From contig CM035308.1 of the NCBI GenBank assembly GCA_002900995.3, positions 3,460,874 to 3,480,524 of the forward strand: a stretch of DNA of 19,651 nt, given 5' to 3'. The DNA comes from Ganoderma boninense (lineage: Eukaryota > Basidiomycota > Agaricomycetes > Polyporales > Polyporaceae). Under the pieces are notes generated by a model. It did not search any database, had not been told where the DNA came from, and saw only the letters and a list, made by a program, of their open reading frames with translations. How positions within the stretch are numbered: the stretch's first letter is position 1; every line of letters begins with the position of its first letter. Position numbers and translations under genes: made by a program. Of the stretch, positions 1 to 9,797 are shown piece after piece.

Positions 1-2545
1 TGCATCATCATCTGCGGGTGATGCGCCCTCGGGCGGACTCTTGGCGCTGGCCTTCGACTTCCCACTGATCTGGGTCTTTGCCGTCGCGTCCGCCTTCGTC
101 TTCACCCGTACTTTCTCCTTCGACTCGTCCTTCGCCGTTGTGCGAGTCGTTGTGCCAGCGAGGGGTTGGTCGTGGTCAGCCTTCGTCTTCTGGTTCTTCG
201 TCGGCTTGACCTTCTCCGCTTTTGTTTCCTTGCCCTTCTTCTCCTTCTTGTCCTTGGTCTCGTTCATCGTCGTCTTGGTCTTCTTCTCCTTCTCCTTCTC
301 CTTCTCCGGCTTCTTCTCCTTCTCCTTCTTGTCCTTCTTGCCCTTCTTGCCCTTCTTCTTGCCCTTCTTGCTGTCAGTCGGTACGGAGCCGCCAGCTGCA
401 ACCGACGCGTCGTCTGTGTCCAACGTCGCGTCGCCCGGCTGAGTCTCCGCCTGATCTCCCACCTTCGCCTTTCTCTTCTTCTTGGAAGGTTTCTTCTCGA
501 CGTTGGGCAGGGACGGCAGTGGGTGGCCAAGGTCCGCAAATCGCGGTTCGTTTAGCGTGGATGGCTTCGGCTTGCCACATGGCTGATCGGGCAACACCGG
601 AGGGGGAGGACCTCCAGTCTGCCTCTCATCGCAATAGTACAGATCGCGGTACCAGGAGGGAGGATCGATCTCGACGCGATCAAGTCCAGGGTGTGGGTGA
701 CTGCCTGGATAAAGGTCCGGACGACAGTTCTCCTTCCACCAGCGATAGCCTTGATAGCAGGCAAAGACCTTCTGCCCTTTTGGGGGGCCGGTGATATTGG
801 AGCACTGGACGCCACGGTTGTTGATGCAATGGAAGCAGCTGGTGGTGTAGATGGGACAAAAAACGCAAGGCAGGCCTTCCTCCTTGCAAAGTTCGCATTG
901 GACCGGCTGATGACAGCGTCGTTGTTAACAAGGACGGATGATGAAAAACAAACCAACATACGTGTTCATACCAAGCCCATTCCAATGGTTCAGGGGGAAA
1001 CTCGGGGTCCGGCGGTGGTCCTACCTTCTTCCTGGTGCTCTTGCTCTTCGTCTTCTTGGGAGCAGGGGTCGCCTTATCAGGGTGGTCTTCATCGGCCTCG
1101 GCATCGGCATCCGACTCGGCTGGACCATCCGCGTCGTTGCCCTTGATTTCGTCCTCGCCGTCGTCGTCCTCCGCAGCCTGCTCTTGTGCCGACTCGTCCC
1201 CTTGCTCATCGCTTTCGACGCCGGCCTCGTCGCTCTCGCTGTCACTAGAGCTGTCACTGGAGCTGTCACTGGAGCTGTCACTGGAGCTGTCGCCTGAGCT
1301 GTCGCTTGAGCTGTCGGATGAGGATTCATCCCCATCGCTGCTCTCGACGGCAACAGCCTTGCTCTTGCCCTTGTCCTTGCCCTTGCCGTCCGGTGTCTTA
1401 CGCGAAAGAGGTGGAGGACGTTTAGTGATGGTCATTCGTGCCGTCGGTTTGGGAGGCTTGGCGGATGGTCCCGACTTCTGTTTCGGCGTTGTTACATCAG
1501 CCGTCGAGCCACCTTGGGTGTTACGCTGGGTGTTGGGGACATCGCAGTGGCAGCTGTTAGCGGATATGTAGATAAGATAAAAAATGATGGCGTGTACCTT
1601 GCCCGCCGATTGATTTTCCGGGACGACGACGTCTTCTTCATCGGCATCCTCGTTGTCCTCGCCCTCTGCATCTGACTTCGTTCGCTTCTTTCCTTCTCCT
1701 GGCGGTGGTGAGAGGGATTGCGAAGCCTTGCGCTTCTTGACGACGGTCACAGCACTACTGGGGACGTGTGGGGCCGGGTCTTCTGGGCTGTCGACATCCA
1801 TTGCTATGGCGGTGGATGCTTGACGACTGGGGAGGGAGGGCGGCGCCTGGGCTGACGCACTGGGAGGTGGCATGGACCCCGCAACACGACCGGAGGCAGA
1901 CTGCCGACCTACGGTCGCTTGTGCCGATACCGAGGAGTCACGAACGGCTCGAGAGGACGAGGATGCTGGCAATGGAGCGATCACTCTGCCAGGGGGAGCG
2001 GTCATGGCCCTATATGCCCCGGAAGCTGATTGCGCTGTGGATTGCAAGAGCTCGGGTGCGGGGGTCTCCGTCGACCGAGCGTTTCCTGGTCGTGGTTACA
2101 TTTGATGGAGAACACAAGAGACCGGGTGTTACATACCAAATGTTTTCCACCAATCCGCCCTGACTCTGTCCTGCGGAAATAACGGGAACTGAGTGCCAGC
2201 GAAGTCAGCCTGGATGCCAACCCTATACTGGGGGTGCGATAGTGCTGGGTGGTTGGCCTCAACAGGACTAAGAGAGTTAAAGTCGAAGATGTTGTCGGCT
2301 CGAGTGGAGCGAATGTTGTGAAGATACAAAGCACAGATTGTCAACGGAGGAAGGAAACGAGGGGCGGAGGAGCCGATATTATGGATCTGATGTGCGAGGA
2401 CATTGACTTTGCCCGCGAAGGCCGTCTGCCATTGAGGGAGCTCGGTGGATTGGTCGCCTGGGCGGTCGAGATACGCGTATTCAAGTTGACTAACTGTTCG
2501 CTTCAACTTTTGCAAGGCGTCGGCGGGCGGATGCATGGACGACAT
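1..2545 (-). CDS. Large cysteine-cluster protein with charged low-complexity tails (5' part, runs off window)
   Basis: I do not recognise a named family. Spliced model: exons 2545-2137, 2085-1598, 1525-962 and 906-1, open to the edge, at least 789 residues. Introns are 51, 72 and 55 nt, and the phases join exactly. The start is ATG 2545 (MSSMHPPADAL). Residues 1-136 look globular and helical; 140-290 are rich in Ser/Ala/Pro with a KKRK stretch; about 358-406 is a Ser/Asp repeat followed by Asp/Glu-rich sequence. Seven cysteines at 491, 494, 501, 504, 511, 514 and 522 follow C-x2-C-x6-C-x2-C-x6-C-x2-C-x7-C, which suggests metal binding and resembles cysteine-cluster proteins of mushrooms. Then comes a Lys/Glu repeat (about 663-715). 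A nuclear or chromatin role is inference from the basic and acidic tracts. The 72-nt intron has no stop and is in frame, so retention is possible. The C-terminus is outside the window. Confidence 0.8.
235..375 (-). repeat. Lys/Glu codon repeat tract inside the first gene
   Basis: The plus strand is a run of CTT/CTC/CCTT units; read on the minus strand it is AAG and GAG codons (KKGKKKG, KEKEKEK). It makes long spurious ORFs on the plus strand. It is a likely site of length polymorphism. Confidence 0.75.
1205..1350 (-). repeat. Ser/Asp codon repeat tract (SSSD type)
   Basis: Repeats of a 12-base unit (plus strand CTGTCACTGGAG and variants) encode SSDSSSDSS on the minus strand within exon 3 of the first gene. 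Such tracts are typical casein kinase 2 type targets in nuclear proteins (family knowledge, not shown here). Confidence 0.75.
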
Positions 2546-2767
2546 GGTGACGACTGCAAGAGAACCGCGAACGTTGCGTGGTCGTGCTATCAACAACGGC
2601 GCCGACAGATTGCTCGATATGGACTCCGGCTCCTGCGGCCCGTTCTACACACATCTCCGCATCACGTGATGGCATGTCCATGTGCTGCGGCAGCTCGAAG
2701 TCCGAGCCATGAGGTAACGCAACTCCTGTGTTCACTCTACCAAGATCACCAAAATCTGAACAACGCC
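2546..2767. promoter_or_regulatory. Shared divergent intergenic region
   Basis: This 222-bp stretch separates the start codons of two genes that point away from each other, so it must hold both promoters or upstream parts of their 5' ends. I see no clear TATA box. The assignment rests on gene layout only. Confidence 0.35.
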
Positions 2768-3991
2768 ATGAACTCTCAAATCTTCGAGGAACAAGATCAC
2801 CCATCTTCACCCATGACGGCTGAAAGCGACAGACGATACAACCCTACCACGCTTGATGGCCTTGACCACGACGACGATGACCACCGGTGGAGCACAGCTG
2901 GTAATAAAATTCCTTCTGAGGTATCAGGGATGTATTGTTTTGATGGATCGATGTGTCAGTGGGTCTTGCTCCACCCATCAGACTCCAAACACCCGTGGAT
3001 GATAGTGATAGCCAGGAAGAATACATTGGCAAGTCGGTGCATTCAATTTGTAACTAATTGCTAATTTATGTGTAGGCTCTATTGCGGGTCCTGTTCGCAT
3101 TAACTCCGAAGCTTCTGAACAGCCGATAATAGATGACATTGATTCGGATGATAGCGGTGGGTGATCGGACGATCGAGGTTAAGTACAAGACTAAGCTTGA
3201 TTTACAGCGCCAATTGCACCGCCGGTGTTTGGAAAGTGGCTTAGGAATGAAAGTGAAGAGGAGGGCTTTGAATCAGGTACGGATCGTGAACATTGCGTCA
3301 ATACTGCATTGTTGGGTGACAGGACTTTGTAGGAGGTGAGCGTGTTGAGGAGAACGCCCGGTTGGAAGAAGCGATCGAAGAAGCATCTGATGATGAAGTG
3401 TACTCTGGTAAGCGCGTTTTGGTTCAAAACAGTGAGGGGTTATTGACATCCTGACCGTTGAGGTTTAATCGCTGGGCCTGTTAATGTTGCCAGCGTAGGA
3501 CATGATGAGAACGGTTCGTCGGATACTATACAAGGTGGTGTTTGAGCCTGACTTTGACACTGTGCGGCATGTAGCCATTCAACATGATCAGGGAGTGATG
3601 GATATGGAATGGTCTGACGACGAAGTCGAAGGTACTATCATTTCTCCGATATGGGATGTGGTCTCAAACAATGCAATACAGGTCCCCTTCAGCCACCAGT
3701 GCGACTGGAATATAGTTCACAAGGGAACAACATGGCAGGACTTGCTTTCGTGCCTGCAACTGGTAAGCAACTCATTGTATGATGTGTGAGATATCATAAG
3801 ATTACCAAGGGTTGTGTGGTGACAATATCATCTTTGACCTAGACAGCGAACGAGGAACACCTGGAATGGTACAACAGGACCCACTACTGAGTGCCCTGAG
3901 ATCCGGAGGGATGACCAGGTACAGGAGTGCAGTAGTGAATGCAGGGCAGTCACCGGTGTTGAAAAATCTGTGGGGTAACGCACAGAAATAG
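2768..3991 (+). CDS. Nine-exon acidic protein built from repeated phase-1 exons
   Basis: Unknown function. Exons: 2768-2900, 2960-3028, 3076-3156, 3208-3276, 3333-3407, 3463-3534, 3575-3631, 3682-3762 and 3843-3991 (TAG), 261 residues. All eight introns (40-80 nt) are phase 1, and every internal exon is a multiple of three. Several exons begin with a related motif: VGLAPPIRL, GSIAGPVRI, APIAPPVFG, GLIAGPVNV, GPLQPPVRL. Several end in an acidic stretch (DDSDSQEEY, DDIDSDDS, SEEEGFES, ASDDEVYS, WSDDEVE), so the exons look like duplicated units. The last exon encodes a basic, non-repeated tail ending NLWGNAQK. Intron 2 uses a GC donor (GCAAGT); introns 3 and 6 have weak donors (GTGGGT, GTGGTG). 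No signal peptide or membrane helix is seen. The start could be an in-frame ATG further upstream near 2668. It is divergent from the first gene, 222 bp apart. Confidence 0.7.
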
Positions 3992-4043
3992 GAATGACCG
4001 AAGCCAACAAATACCATGTCAGAAACAAATCACATGTGAGACC

Positions 4044-4220
4044 ATGGTGTCAGAAAACATTGGCGCAACCCAACGTGACACAAATGGTACTGAACAACAT
4101 ACACTTCAATGGGCATATGCAGTGCAAGAACCAGTGATGTGGGTTGTCATCGAAATCATTACTGGGGGGAATCAACTGCGTGTGTCCATTCGGGGGCTCC
4201 AGCAAAGCCAGCGGATCTGA
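4044..4220 (+). CDS. Small ORF of 58 codons, possible exon or relic
   Basis: ATG in a good context (ACCATGG), then a protein-like reading frame (MVSENIGATQ ... QWAYAVQEPVMWVVIEII ... GLQQSQRI) and TGA at 4218. The amino-acid mix looks more coding than chance. It has no recognisable domain and lies just before the minisatellite. It may be an exon of a lost gene. I could not join it in frame to the gene ending at 3991. Confidence 0.25.
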   Translation: MVSENIGATQRDTNGTEQHTLQWAYAVQEPVMWVVIEIITGGNQLRVSIRGLQQSQRI

Positions 4221-4258
4221 GTCAATTGCCCTGCAAGAGGTAAATTGCCCTTTCTGGG

Positions 4259-6090
4259 ATGCCACCTCCGCATTACAGATGCAAAATGGGAACACAGTGG
4301 CTGCGCATCATCCATTGTGGTGCACCCCGGCCGGACTCTGGGTACCCAGCACAGACATCCGGCCGGGGTGCACGCCCGGGATGTTCAGCCAGAATTTCGC
4401 CGACCACCCAGCACACTCTCCTGGGCATTACAGATGCAGGGAGGTCGATGCCCCGCCCGGGAGAATGGGACCTCGCTCGCTGTCGATCATCCTGTGGTGC
4501 ACCCCGGCCGGACTCTGGGTACCCAGCACAGACATCCGGCCGGGGTGCACGCCCGGGATGTTCAGCCAGAATTTCGCCGACCACCCAGCACACTCTCCTG
4601 GGCATTACAGATGCAGATGCAGGAGAATGGGACCTCGCTCGATGTCGATCATCCTGTGGTGCACCCCGGCCGGAATGGGACCTCGCTCGCTGGTACCCAG
4701 CGGACTCAGACAGCACAGATCCGGCCCGGGGTGCACGCCCGGGATGTTCAGCCAGAATTTCGCCGACCACCCAGCACACTCTCCTGGGCATTACAGATGC
4801 AGGGAGGTCGATGCCCCGCCCGGCTCGCTCGCTGTCGGTCATCCTGTGGTGCACCCCGGCCGGACTCTGGGTACCCAGCACAGACATCCAGCCGGGGTGC
4901 ACGCCCGGGATGTTCAGCCAGAATTTCGCCGACCACCCAGCACACTCTCCTGGGCATTACAGATGCAGGGAGGTGGATGCCCCGCCCGGGAGAATGGGAC
5001 CTCGCTCGCTGTCGATCATCCTGTGGTGCACCCCGGCCGGACTCTGGGTACCCAGCACAGACATCCGGCCGGGGTGCACGCCCGGGATGTTCAGCCAGAA
5101 TTTCGCCGACCACCCAGCACACTCTCCTGGGCATTACAGATGCAGGGAGGTCGATGCCCCGCCCGGCTCGCTCGCTGTCGGTCATCCTGTGGTGCACCCC
5201 GGCCGGACTCTGGGTACCCAGCACAGACATCCAGCCGGGGTGCACGCCCGGGATGTTCAGCCAGAATTTCGCCGACCACCCAGCACACTCTCCTGGGCAT
5301 TACAGATGCAGGGAGGTCGATGCCCCGCCCGGCTCGCTCGCTGTCGGTCATCCTGTGGTGCACCCCGGCCGGACTCTGGGTACCCAGCACAGACATCCGG
5401 CCGGGGTGCATGCCCGGGATGTTCAGCCAGAATTTCGCCGACCACCCAGCACACTCTCCTGGGCATTACAGATGCAGGGAGGTCGAGCCCCGCCCGGGAG
5501 AATGGGACCTCGCTCGCTGTCGATCATCCTGTGGTGCACCCCGGCCGGACTCTGGGTACCCAGCACAGACATCCGGCCGGGGTGCACGCCCGGGATGTTC
5601 AGCCAGAATTTCGCCGACCACCCAGCACACTCTCCTGGGCATTACAGATGCAGGGAGGTCGATGCCCCGCCCGGCTCGCTCGCTGTCGGTCATCCTGTGG
5701 TGCACCCCGGCCGGACTCTGGGTACCCAGCACAGACATCCAGCCGGGGTGCACGCCCGGGATGTTCAGCCAGAATTTCGCCGACCACCCAGCACACTCTC
5801 CTGGGCATTACAGATGCAGGGGAGGTCGATGCCCCGCCCGGCTCGCTCGCTGTCGGTCATCCTGTGGTGCACCCCGGCCGGACTCTGGGTACCCAGCACA
5901 GACATCCGGCCGGGGTGCATGCCCGGGATGTTCAGCCAGAATTTCGCCGACCACCCAGCACACTCTCCTGGGCATTACAGATGCAGGGAGGTCGATGCCC
6001 CGCCCGGCTCGCTCGCTGTCGGTCATCCTGTGGTGCACCCCGGCCGGACTCTGGGTACCCAGCACAGACATCCGGCCGGGGTGCACACAG
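4259..6090. repeat. GC-rich minisatellite, about ten units of 162-190 bp plus partial ends
   Basis: The anchor TGCACCCCGGCCGG recurs at 4321, 4498, 4660, 4850, 5027, 5193, 5359, 5535, 5701, 5868 and 6034, giving spacings of 177, 162, 190, 177, 166, 166, 176, 166, 167 and 166. The 177 and 166 forms differ by an 11-bp insertion (AGAATGGGACC type). The left edge is a decayed half unit (GCATTACAGATGCA at 4271), and the last unit stops in its second hairpin arm near 6085. Variants recur in order: units 5027/5193/5359 and 5535/5701/5868 each show CCGG, CCAG, then CCGG with GTGCAT. This points to amplification of a three-unit block of about 500 bp. All three plus frames stay open for nearly 2 kb only because the unit lacks stops; I do not consider them genes. 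Confidence 0.95.
4320..4373. repeat. Perfect 16-bp inverted repeat (hairpin) in minisatellite unit 1
   Basis: Arm GTGCACCCCGGCCGGA (4320-4335) and its exact complement at 4358-4373 flank a 22-nt loop that itself holds the 12-bp palindrome CTGGGTACCCAG. The same hairpin recurs in the other units. In units 4850, 5193 and 5701 one arm has CCAG for CCGG, and in 5359 and 5868 GTGCAT replaces GTGCAC. The unit at 4660 has a rearranged loop but keeps the outer arms. Confidence 0.9.
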
Positions 6091-6099
6091 GACACAGTC

Positions 6100-6840
6100 C
6101 TCCTCATGTTTCCTTGCATACGTTATGCCTCCCTATGCTGTTTCCGAGTCCATGTGCATCCACAGGCTACATGACAAGCCGATGTATCCAATCTGGAGCT
6201 GTTTGTGATAAACCCCGCTAGGTGCTCCTGGACCCCAATTGTCATTTCAGCTGATGGTTGTCATCCAGCTGCCTGAACATTGTGTACATCGAAATGTAGG
6301 GCGGTTTTGTCATTTTCAAAATCTTGTGCAAGTCGTCCTTTCCCTTCACCTGTGTCATCTCACAGAACTCCATGGGAGCTATACAGTTGTTTCCCCAGCA
6401 ATGTGCTGTTGAATATCGCGGCGGAAGTGAATATGATGCGATAACATGAGGTTGGTGCAAATGACATCCGTATGGTCCTGGTGATGTTGAGTCAACATTG
6501 CATTACATACGTTTGACTAAGTCACCAACTACTGGACAGTACCATTCCTGATCCACGGCCTATGGTGCTACTCCTCATGTATCATACTTTCTTTGTACTG
6601 TCGGCCACAACTTGTCTATCATTTTGGATCCCAGACACCCCTCATCACAACTGCAAAAGTAATCAAACTCTGCGACCAAGTCGCATACCTGCCCAAACTC
6701 GCCCAATAAATGCACGTCATTCCTCGCATATGTACCTACCAGATGTGCGGCCCGGTGTCACACCTACATATTTCATAGCATCCGGCCGGTGCCGGGTGGT
6801 AAGCAAACCTGGGGTTTTGTCACGCCCGGGTGGCAAGCAC
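6100..6840. other. Gene-poor stretch with ORF scraps
   Basis: No convincing gene. On the minus strand, 6460-6242 holds a protein-like frame ending in TGA (includes MEFCEMTQVKGKDDLHKI and FRQLDDNHQLK), and 6700-6585 can be read as two short exons around a 46-nt intron-like stretch (ending IDKLWPTVQRKYDT). These may be relics of one transposon or gene; no family is recognisable. At 6756-6864 a TGTCAC...ACCA stretch contains CACGCCCGGGTGG and TATATA, reminiscent of a long terminal repeat, but it has no flanking target duplication. Confidence 0.35.
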
Positions 6841-6843
6841 TCC

Positions 6844-7941
6844 TTATATACACCAGGAGAACCATGTGGTGCCCTGGCCCGCGCCGACGTCGACGAAGGT
6901 CGTGCCAGGCGGCAGAGACTCCCATGGGTAGTCGGCTTTGAGGGACGCGAGGTTGATGTAGCCTAAGTAAGTTTAAGTTAGGATAGAACGAAAGTTTGAG
7001 CGCGTGGGTATTCGGAGCGCCCGGGGGAGCGTAGTACGCAGTACCGACCATGTCCTTCCATGCTCCGCGCGAACCGACCGAGCCGGTTGGAGTCCTGTGC
7101 GAGCCAGTCCCAGAAGTCCTTGACATGGGCGCCGCTGCCCGTCGAATGGAGGCCCCGGACGAAAGGCGCCGCCTCGACGTCGTCCAGCAGGAACTGAGTG
7201 GGATCTGTCATCTGCGCGATGAACGCCGTGCTCGCGATGAGCGCACCGGTGCATGGCGCGTCCGCCCACGTGTGCGAAGGGCTATTGGGGGCGTTGAGGA
7301 GCGCCCAGCGGAGCGGCGCAAACACGTCTGCAGCTTTCTCGGTCCACCTGCCAACAGGTGGTGGGGTTACGGAACGAGATAACGGCAACGTCTGGAGCAG
7401 GGCGTCACGTACCAGTGTTCGGTGCCCAGCAGGCGCAGGGAGCGGCCGAGCTTCTGGGGATCGACTTTCATGCCCTGCGGAAGCCGTGCTACCATCTCGT
7501 CGACGTGCAGCCCGTCGGCCTTCTCGTCCTCCGTCTTGAAGACGCCCAGCAGGTCGATGTGGGCAGTGAGCATGTACGCCGTCTGGTCCAGCACCTTGAG
7601 GGACATGTCCTACGTCCCCCGTCAGGCTCAGTCCGGATTCCGGATCCCGGATACAGTATGCATGCATGGCAAACGAAACACATGCTGCTCACCATCATCG
7701 CAGTCCCGACGTCCTGAACGAGCGCCTTGATCATGTTGGACGCGGCCATGGCGACCCTCCGGGCTTCGTGCAGCCTCGGAGGGGGGACGCTGTCGAGCGA
7801 GTCGAGAGGGTGCCACTTCGGGTCCAGCGTGAAGGTCGGCATGCCCGCAATCCTGAGCTCGTCCTCGATAGTATGAATGGATGTGGTCAGCACAGAGAGA
7901 AGAGATAGCAGAGGCGTCTCCTGGTGGCCATTAGAATCCAT
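6844..7941 (-). pseudogene. Fungal O-methyltransferase, truncated after SAM motif I
   Basis: Exons 7941-7693, 7609-7413, 7347-7049 and 6962-6844 give 287 residues; family members usually have about 430-480. The N-terminal part matches the helical dimerisation region of fungal SAM-dependent O-methyltransferases: RVAMAASNMIKALV, DMSLKVLDQTAYMLTAHIDL, and EHWWTEKAADVFA before the helix. The last exon reads ADYPWESLPPGTTFVDVGAG, QG, where FVDVGAGQG (271-279) is motif I of the Rossmann fold. Right after GTT the frame runs WFSWCI and stops at TAA 6844, so the catalytic half (rest of the SAM fold, catalytic His/Glu) is missing. Splice sites in the first 80 percent are intact (introns 83, 65 and 86 nt; the last has a weak GTCGGT donor but a perfect CCTAAC branch site). 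I read it as a recent 3' truncation; a long unseen intron is less likely. Confidence 0.7.
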
Positions 7942-8509
7942 CGCGACTGTAAGTACTAGCGGAGGTCACGAATGTTTCGGTGGGGTATACTAGTACGAGT
8001 GGGAGCGGGACTGACCAGTGGACCTGATGACTATTCTTCAGCCTCGCTCAAATGCATGTTCATAGTAAGGTCCTGTCGAACTCAAACTTTGGGTGCCGAA
8101 AAGTAAGGTTTCGCCGGCCTGTAGGAGGGCGACGTGGGGGGCGACACACACTCGGTGGCATCACGCATCATCAACAAATCAGGGCAGGTGAATCAGCCAT
8201 TTAGGATCCAACTGGTGCTCGGGATACCATGTTCGTGCACCCTGGAACGGACGATTCGCACAAAGTGCCGTCTTCCTTCTACGCCGCCGCCACGCGTCGG
8301 GTCGTAAAAGGCTTCTATCTTTTATAAGGTTATGATCTTGAACCATAGTCGTCGGAAATGACTGAGGGAGTGAATTGCGCGCTAAGCTGCCAAATTGAGG
8401 ACGGCGAGTTAAAACCTTTATATCGCAGACTCAAATGAATCCTCACCAGGTCAGGTCTCAATCAAGGATCCCGCAGAATTCACAACAGATAGATGAGCCG
8501 CAGCATACA
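7942..8509. other. 5' flank of the O-methyltransferase, no gene seen
   Basis: No ORF or RNA gene that I can support. It presumably holds the promoter of the truncated O-methyltransferase. Sequence composition is ordinary. Confidence 0.5.
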
Positions 8510-8800
8510 TCAACTGCATCGAGCCTTAGTATACTGAGATAGTGTTGACGAATGATGGCTCACTAATACGGATGCAGCGAACGGTATGAGTGGGAAAGTA
8601 TGAGTGACTACAGTGGGAGGGACAAGTAAAAGAGGACTCATTACCAAAGCCGTCGTAGATCGTGAGGTACGCGAAGGGCTTGCAGTCGGTTGCGTTGCAG
8701 CGGCCGCGGAAGAAGATACAGTATGCTCTTCCGAAGCTGCATTAGCGCAGATTGCAAACACGCATACAGCGCCAACGACGCGAACAATGCGGCGTCGCAT
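8510..8800 (-). CDS. Doubtful small secreted-protein-like ORF
   Basis: ATG 8800 opens a frame starting MRRRIVRVVGAVCVFAICAN AA, which has a basic head and hydrophobic core like a signal peptide, followed by Ser/Thr/Ala-rich sequence and another hydrophobic run. A different minus frame at about 8725-8640 reads CNATDCKPFAYLTIYDGFG, which looks more like conserved protein. The true structure may therefore mix frames through introns (for example GTATGC..GCAG, or GTAATG at about 8644). No family recognised; it could be chance. Confidence 0.25.
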   Translation of the reverse strand: MRRRIVRVVGAVCVFAICANAASEEHTVSSSAAAATQPTASPSRTSRSTTALVMSPLLLVPPTVVTHTFPLIPFAASVLVSHHSSTLSQYTKARCS

Positions 8801-8940
8801 CTTGGCGAAAATTAGAGACTCGGTGTCAGCCTTATTCGCACTTAAACTTGACTGTATGCGGACTCACGAGATAGCATCCTCCCTCCGCAAAAGAAAAACT
8901 CCATCTAGATCATTTTCGTCGTCCTCTTGGTCGCGACCAT

Positions 8941-9344
8941 CTAGCTCGCGTCGTTAAACCCGCTCCACGTCTCCCGCAGCCTATCGGCAAACTTCTGGCA
9001 CCCCGTCAGTGCCGGGACCACCGTGACGACATCCCGCACGCTCGGGCTCCATGCCAGCCATTCCGCAAGCACCGCACCCTCCTCGCGCACACGCATTTTT
9101 CCGTCCCACGTTACCTCCCTAACTTCTGGTAGTGCAACGACAGACAGCGGCACGGACACGTCCAGGTGTCCGTGCAGCGAGAGGGTGGCGTTGCAGATTA
9201 GGTGCCACTCACCGATGAGCGTGCTCGCGTCCGTCCCGAATTGCCATGGCCAGTAGTCCTCTGGCACTGGGAGTGCATCTGCATATGTCGTTGGACCTTC
9301 GGGTTTGACCACGGGGACACAGAAGGTCGCGGTCCACAAAGAGG
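8941..9344 (-). pseudogene. Last exon of an unidentified gene, split by the duplication edge
   Basis: A well-behaved 3' exon: acceptor CTCAG at 9345-9349, then TSLWTATFCVPVVKPEG ... EDYWPWQFGTD ... WSGFNDAS and TAG at 8941. Its 5' limit is an in-frame stop, so it needs an upstream exon. A GTTTGT donor at 9398 gives a 54-nt phase-1 intron and an upstream exon 9513-9399. The duplicate of that exon (16747-16637, 111 nt) is open and in the right phase. The copy here is 115 nt, so it is shifted by a 4-nt insertion and stops at TAA. The duplicate in turn lacks the last exon. Both copies look broken. No domain recognised. Confidence 0.4.
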
Positions 9345-9797
9345 CTGAGCTGTGTCAGTCGCAGACCGTTGCGGGTCTCCTCGGAGATCTTAACAAACTC
9401 TTCCGGATTTCATCATCGCGCTGGGATATGTATATGAGCGTTTTAAAGGTAGATTTCCGGCGCCTTGTGCTCGGCGGTACCCAATCCGTGTATTGCAACA
9501 TGTACGATAACATCTGAGGGGGCGCGAGGTTGGTACATCTACGTTGTTCAAGTGTGAATCAGGGACGCACTTTGGACTTGACAAGGCGCGCTCGCACTCT
9601 CGGGCCGCGGGCTACGCTCTGCGACCTATGCTGACGGCGGATACCACACCAAGAGTTAAACTTGCGAATGCTGCAACACCTGATAGAACCACGCACCTCC
9701 ATAAGCAAATACCCAACCCGTAATGTCAGGCAAGGCTGCATGAGGACAGACGAGGACGGCGCAGGTGTCCGGGAACGTCTGTGCAGCACACAATGCG

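Noticed and set aside
41..794. Plus-strand ORFs rich in Phe/Ser/Leu
   Set aside because: They are the antisense of the Lys/Glu tract of the minus-strand gene, whose exon structure and cysteine cluster are much better supported.
4250..6090. CRISPR-like array
   Set aside because: Units are 160-190 bp with no unique spacers; the setting is eukaryotic; the structure fits a minisatellite.
4144..6221. Three overlapping plus-strand ORFs of about 650-676 codons
   Set aside because: They arise because the minisatellite unit lacks stops in all three frames; unit lengths (166, 177) are not multiples of three, so peptides just cycle through frames.
6756..6864. Possible solo LTR (TGTCAC ... TATATA ... 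ACCA)
   Set aside because: No target-site duplication, no second copy in the window, no retroelement proteins.
7049..7126. Frameshift in the O-methyltransferase near SMEG
   Set aside because: An 86-nt intron with a perfect CCTAAC branch site and CTTAG acceptor joins SMEGHG to YINLASLK in frame, so no frameshift is needed.
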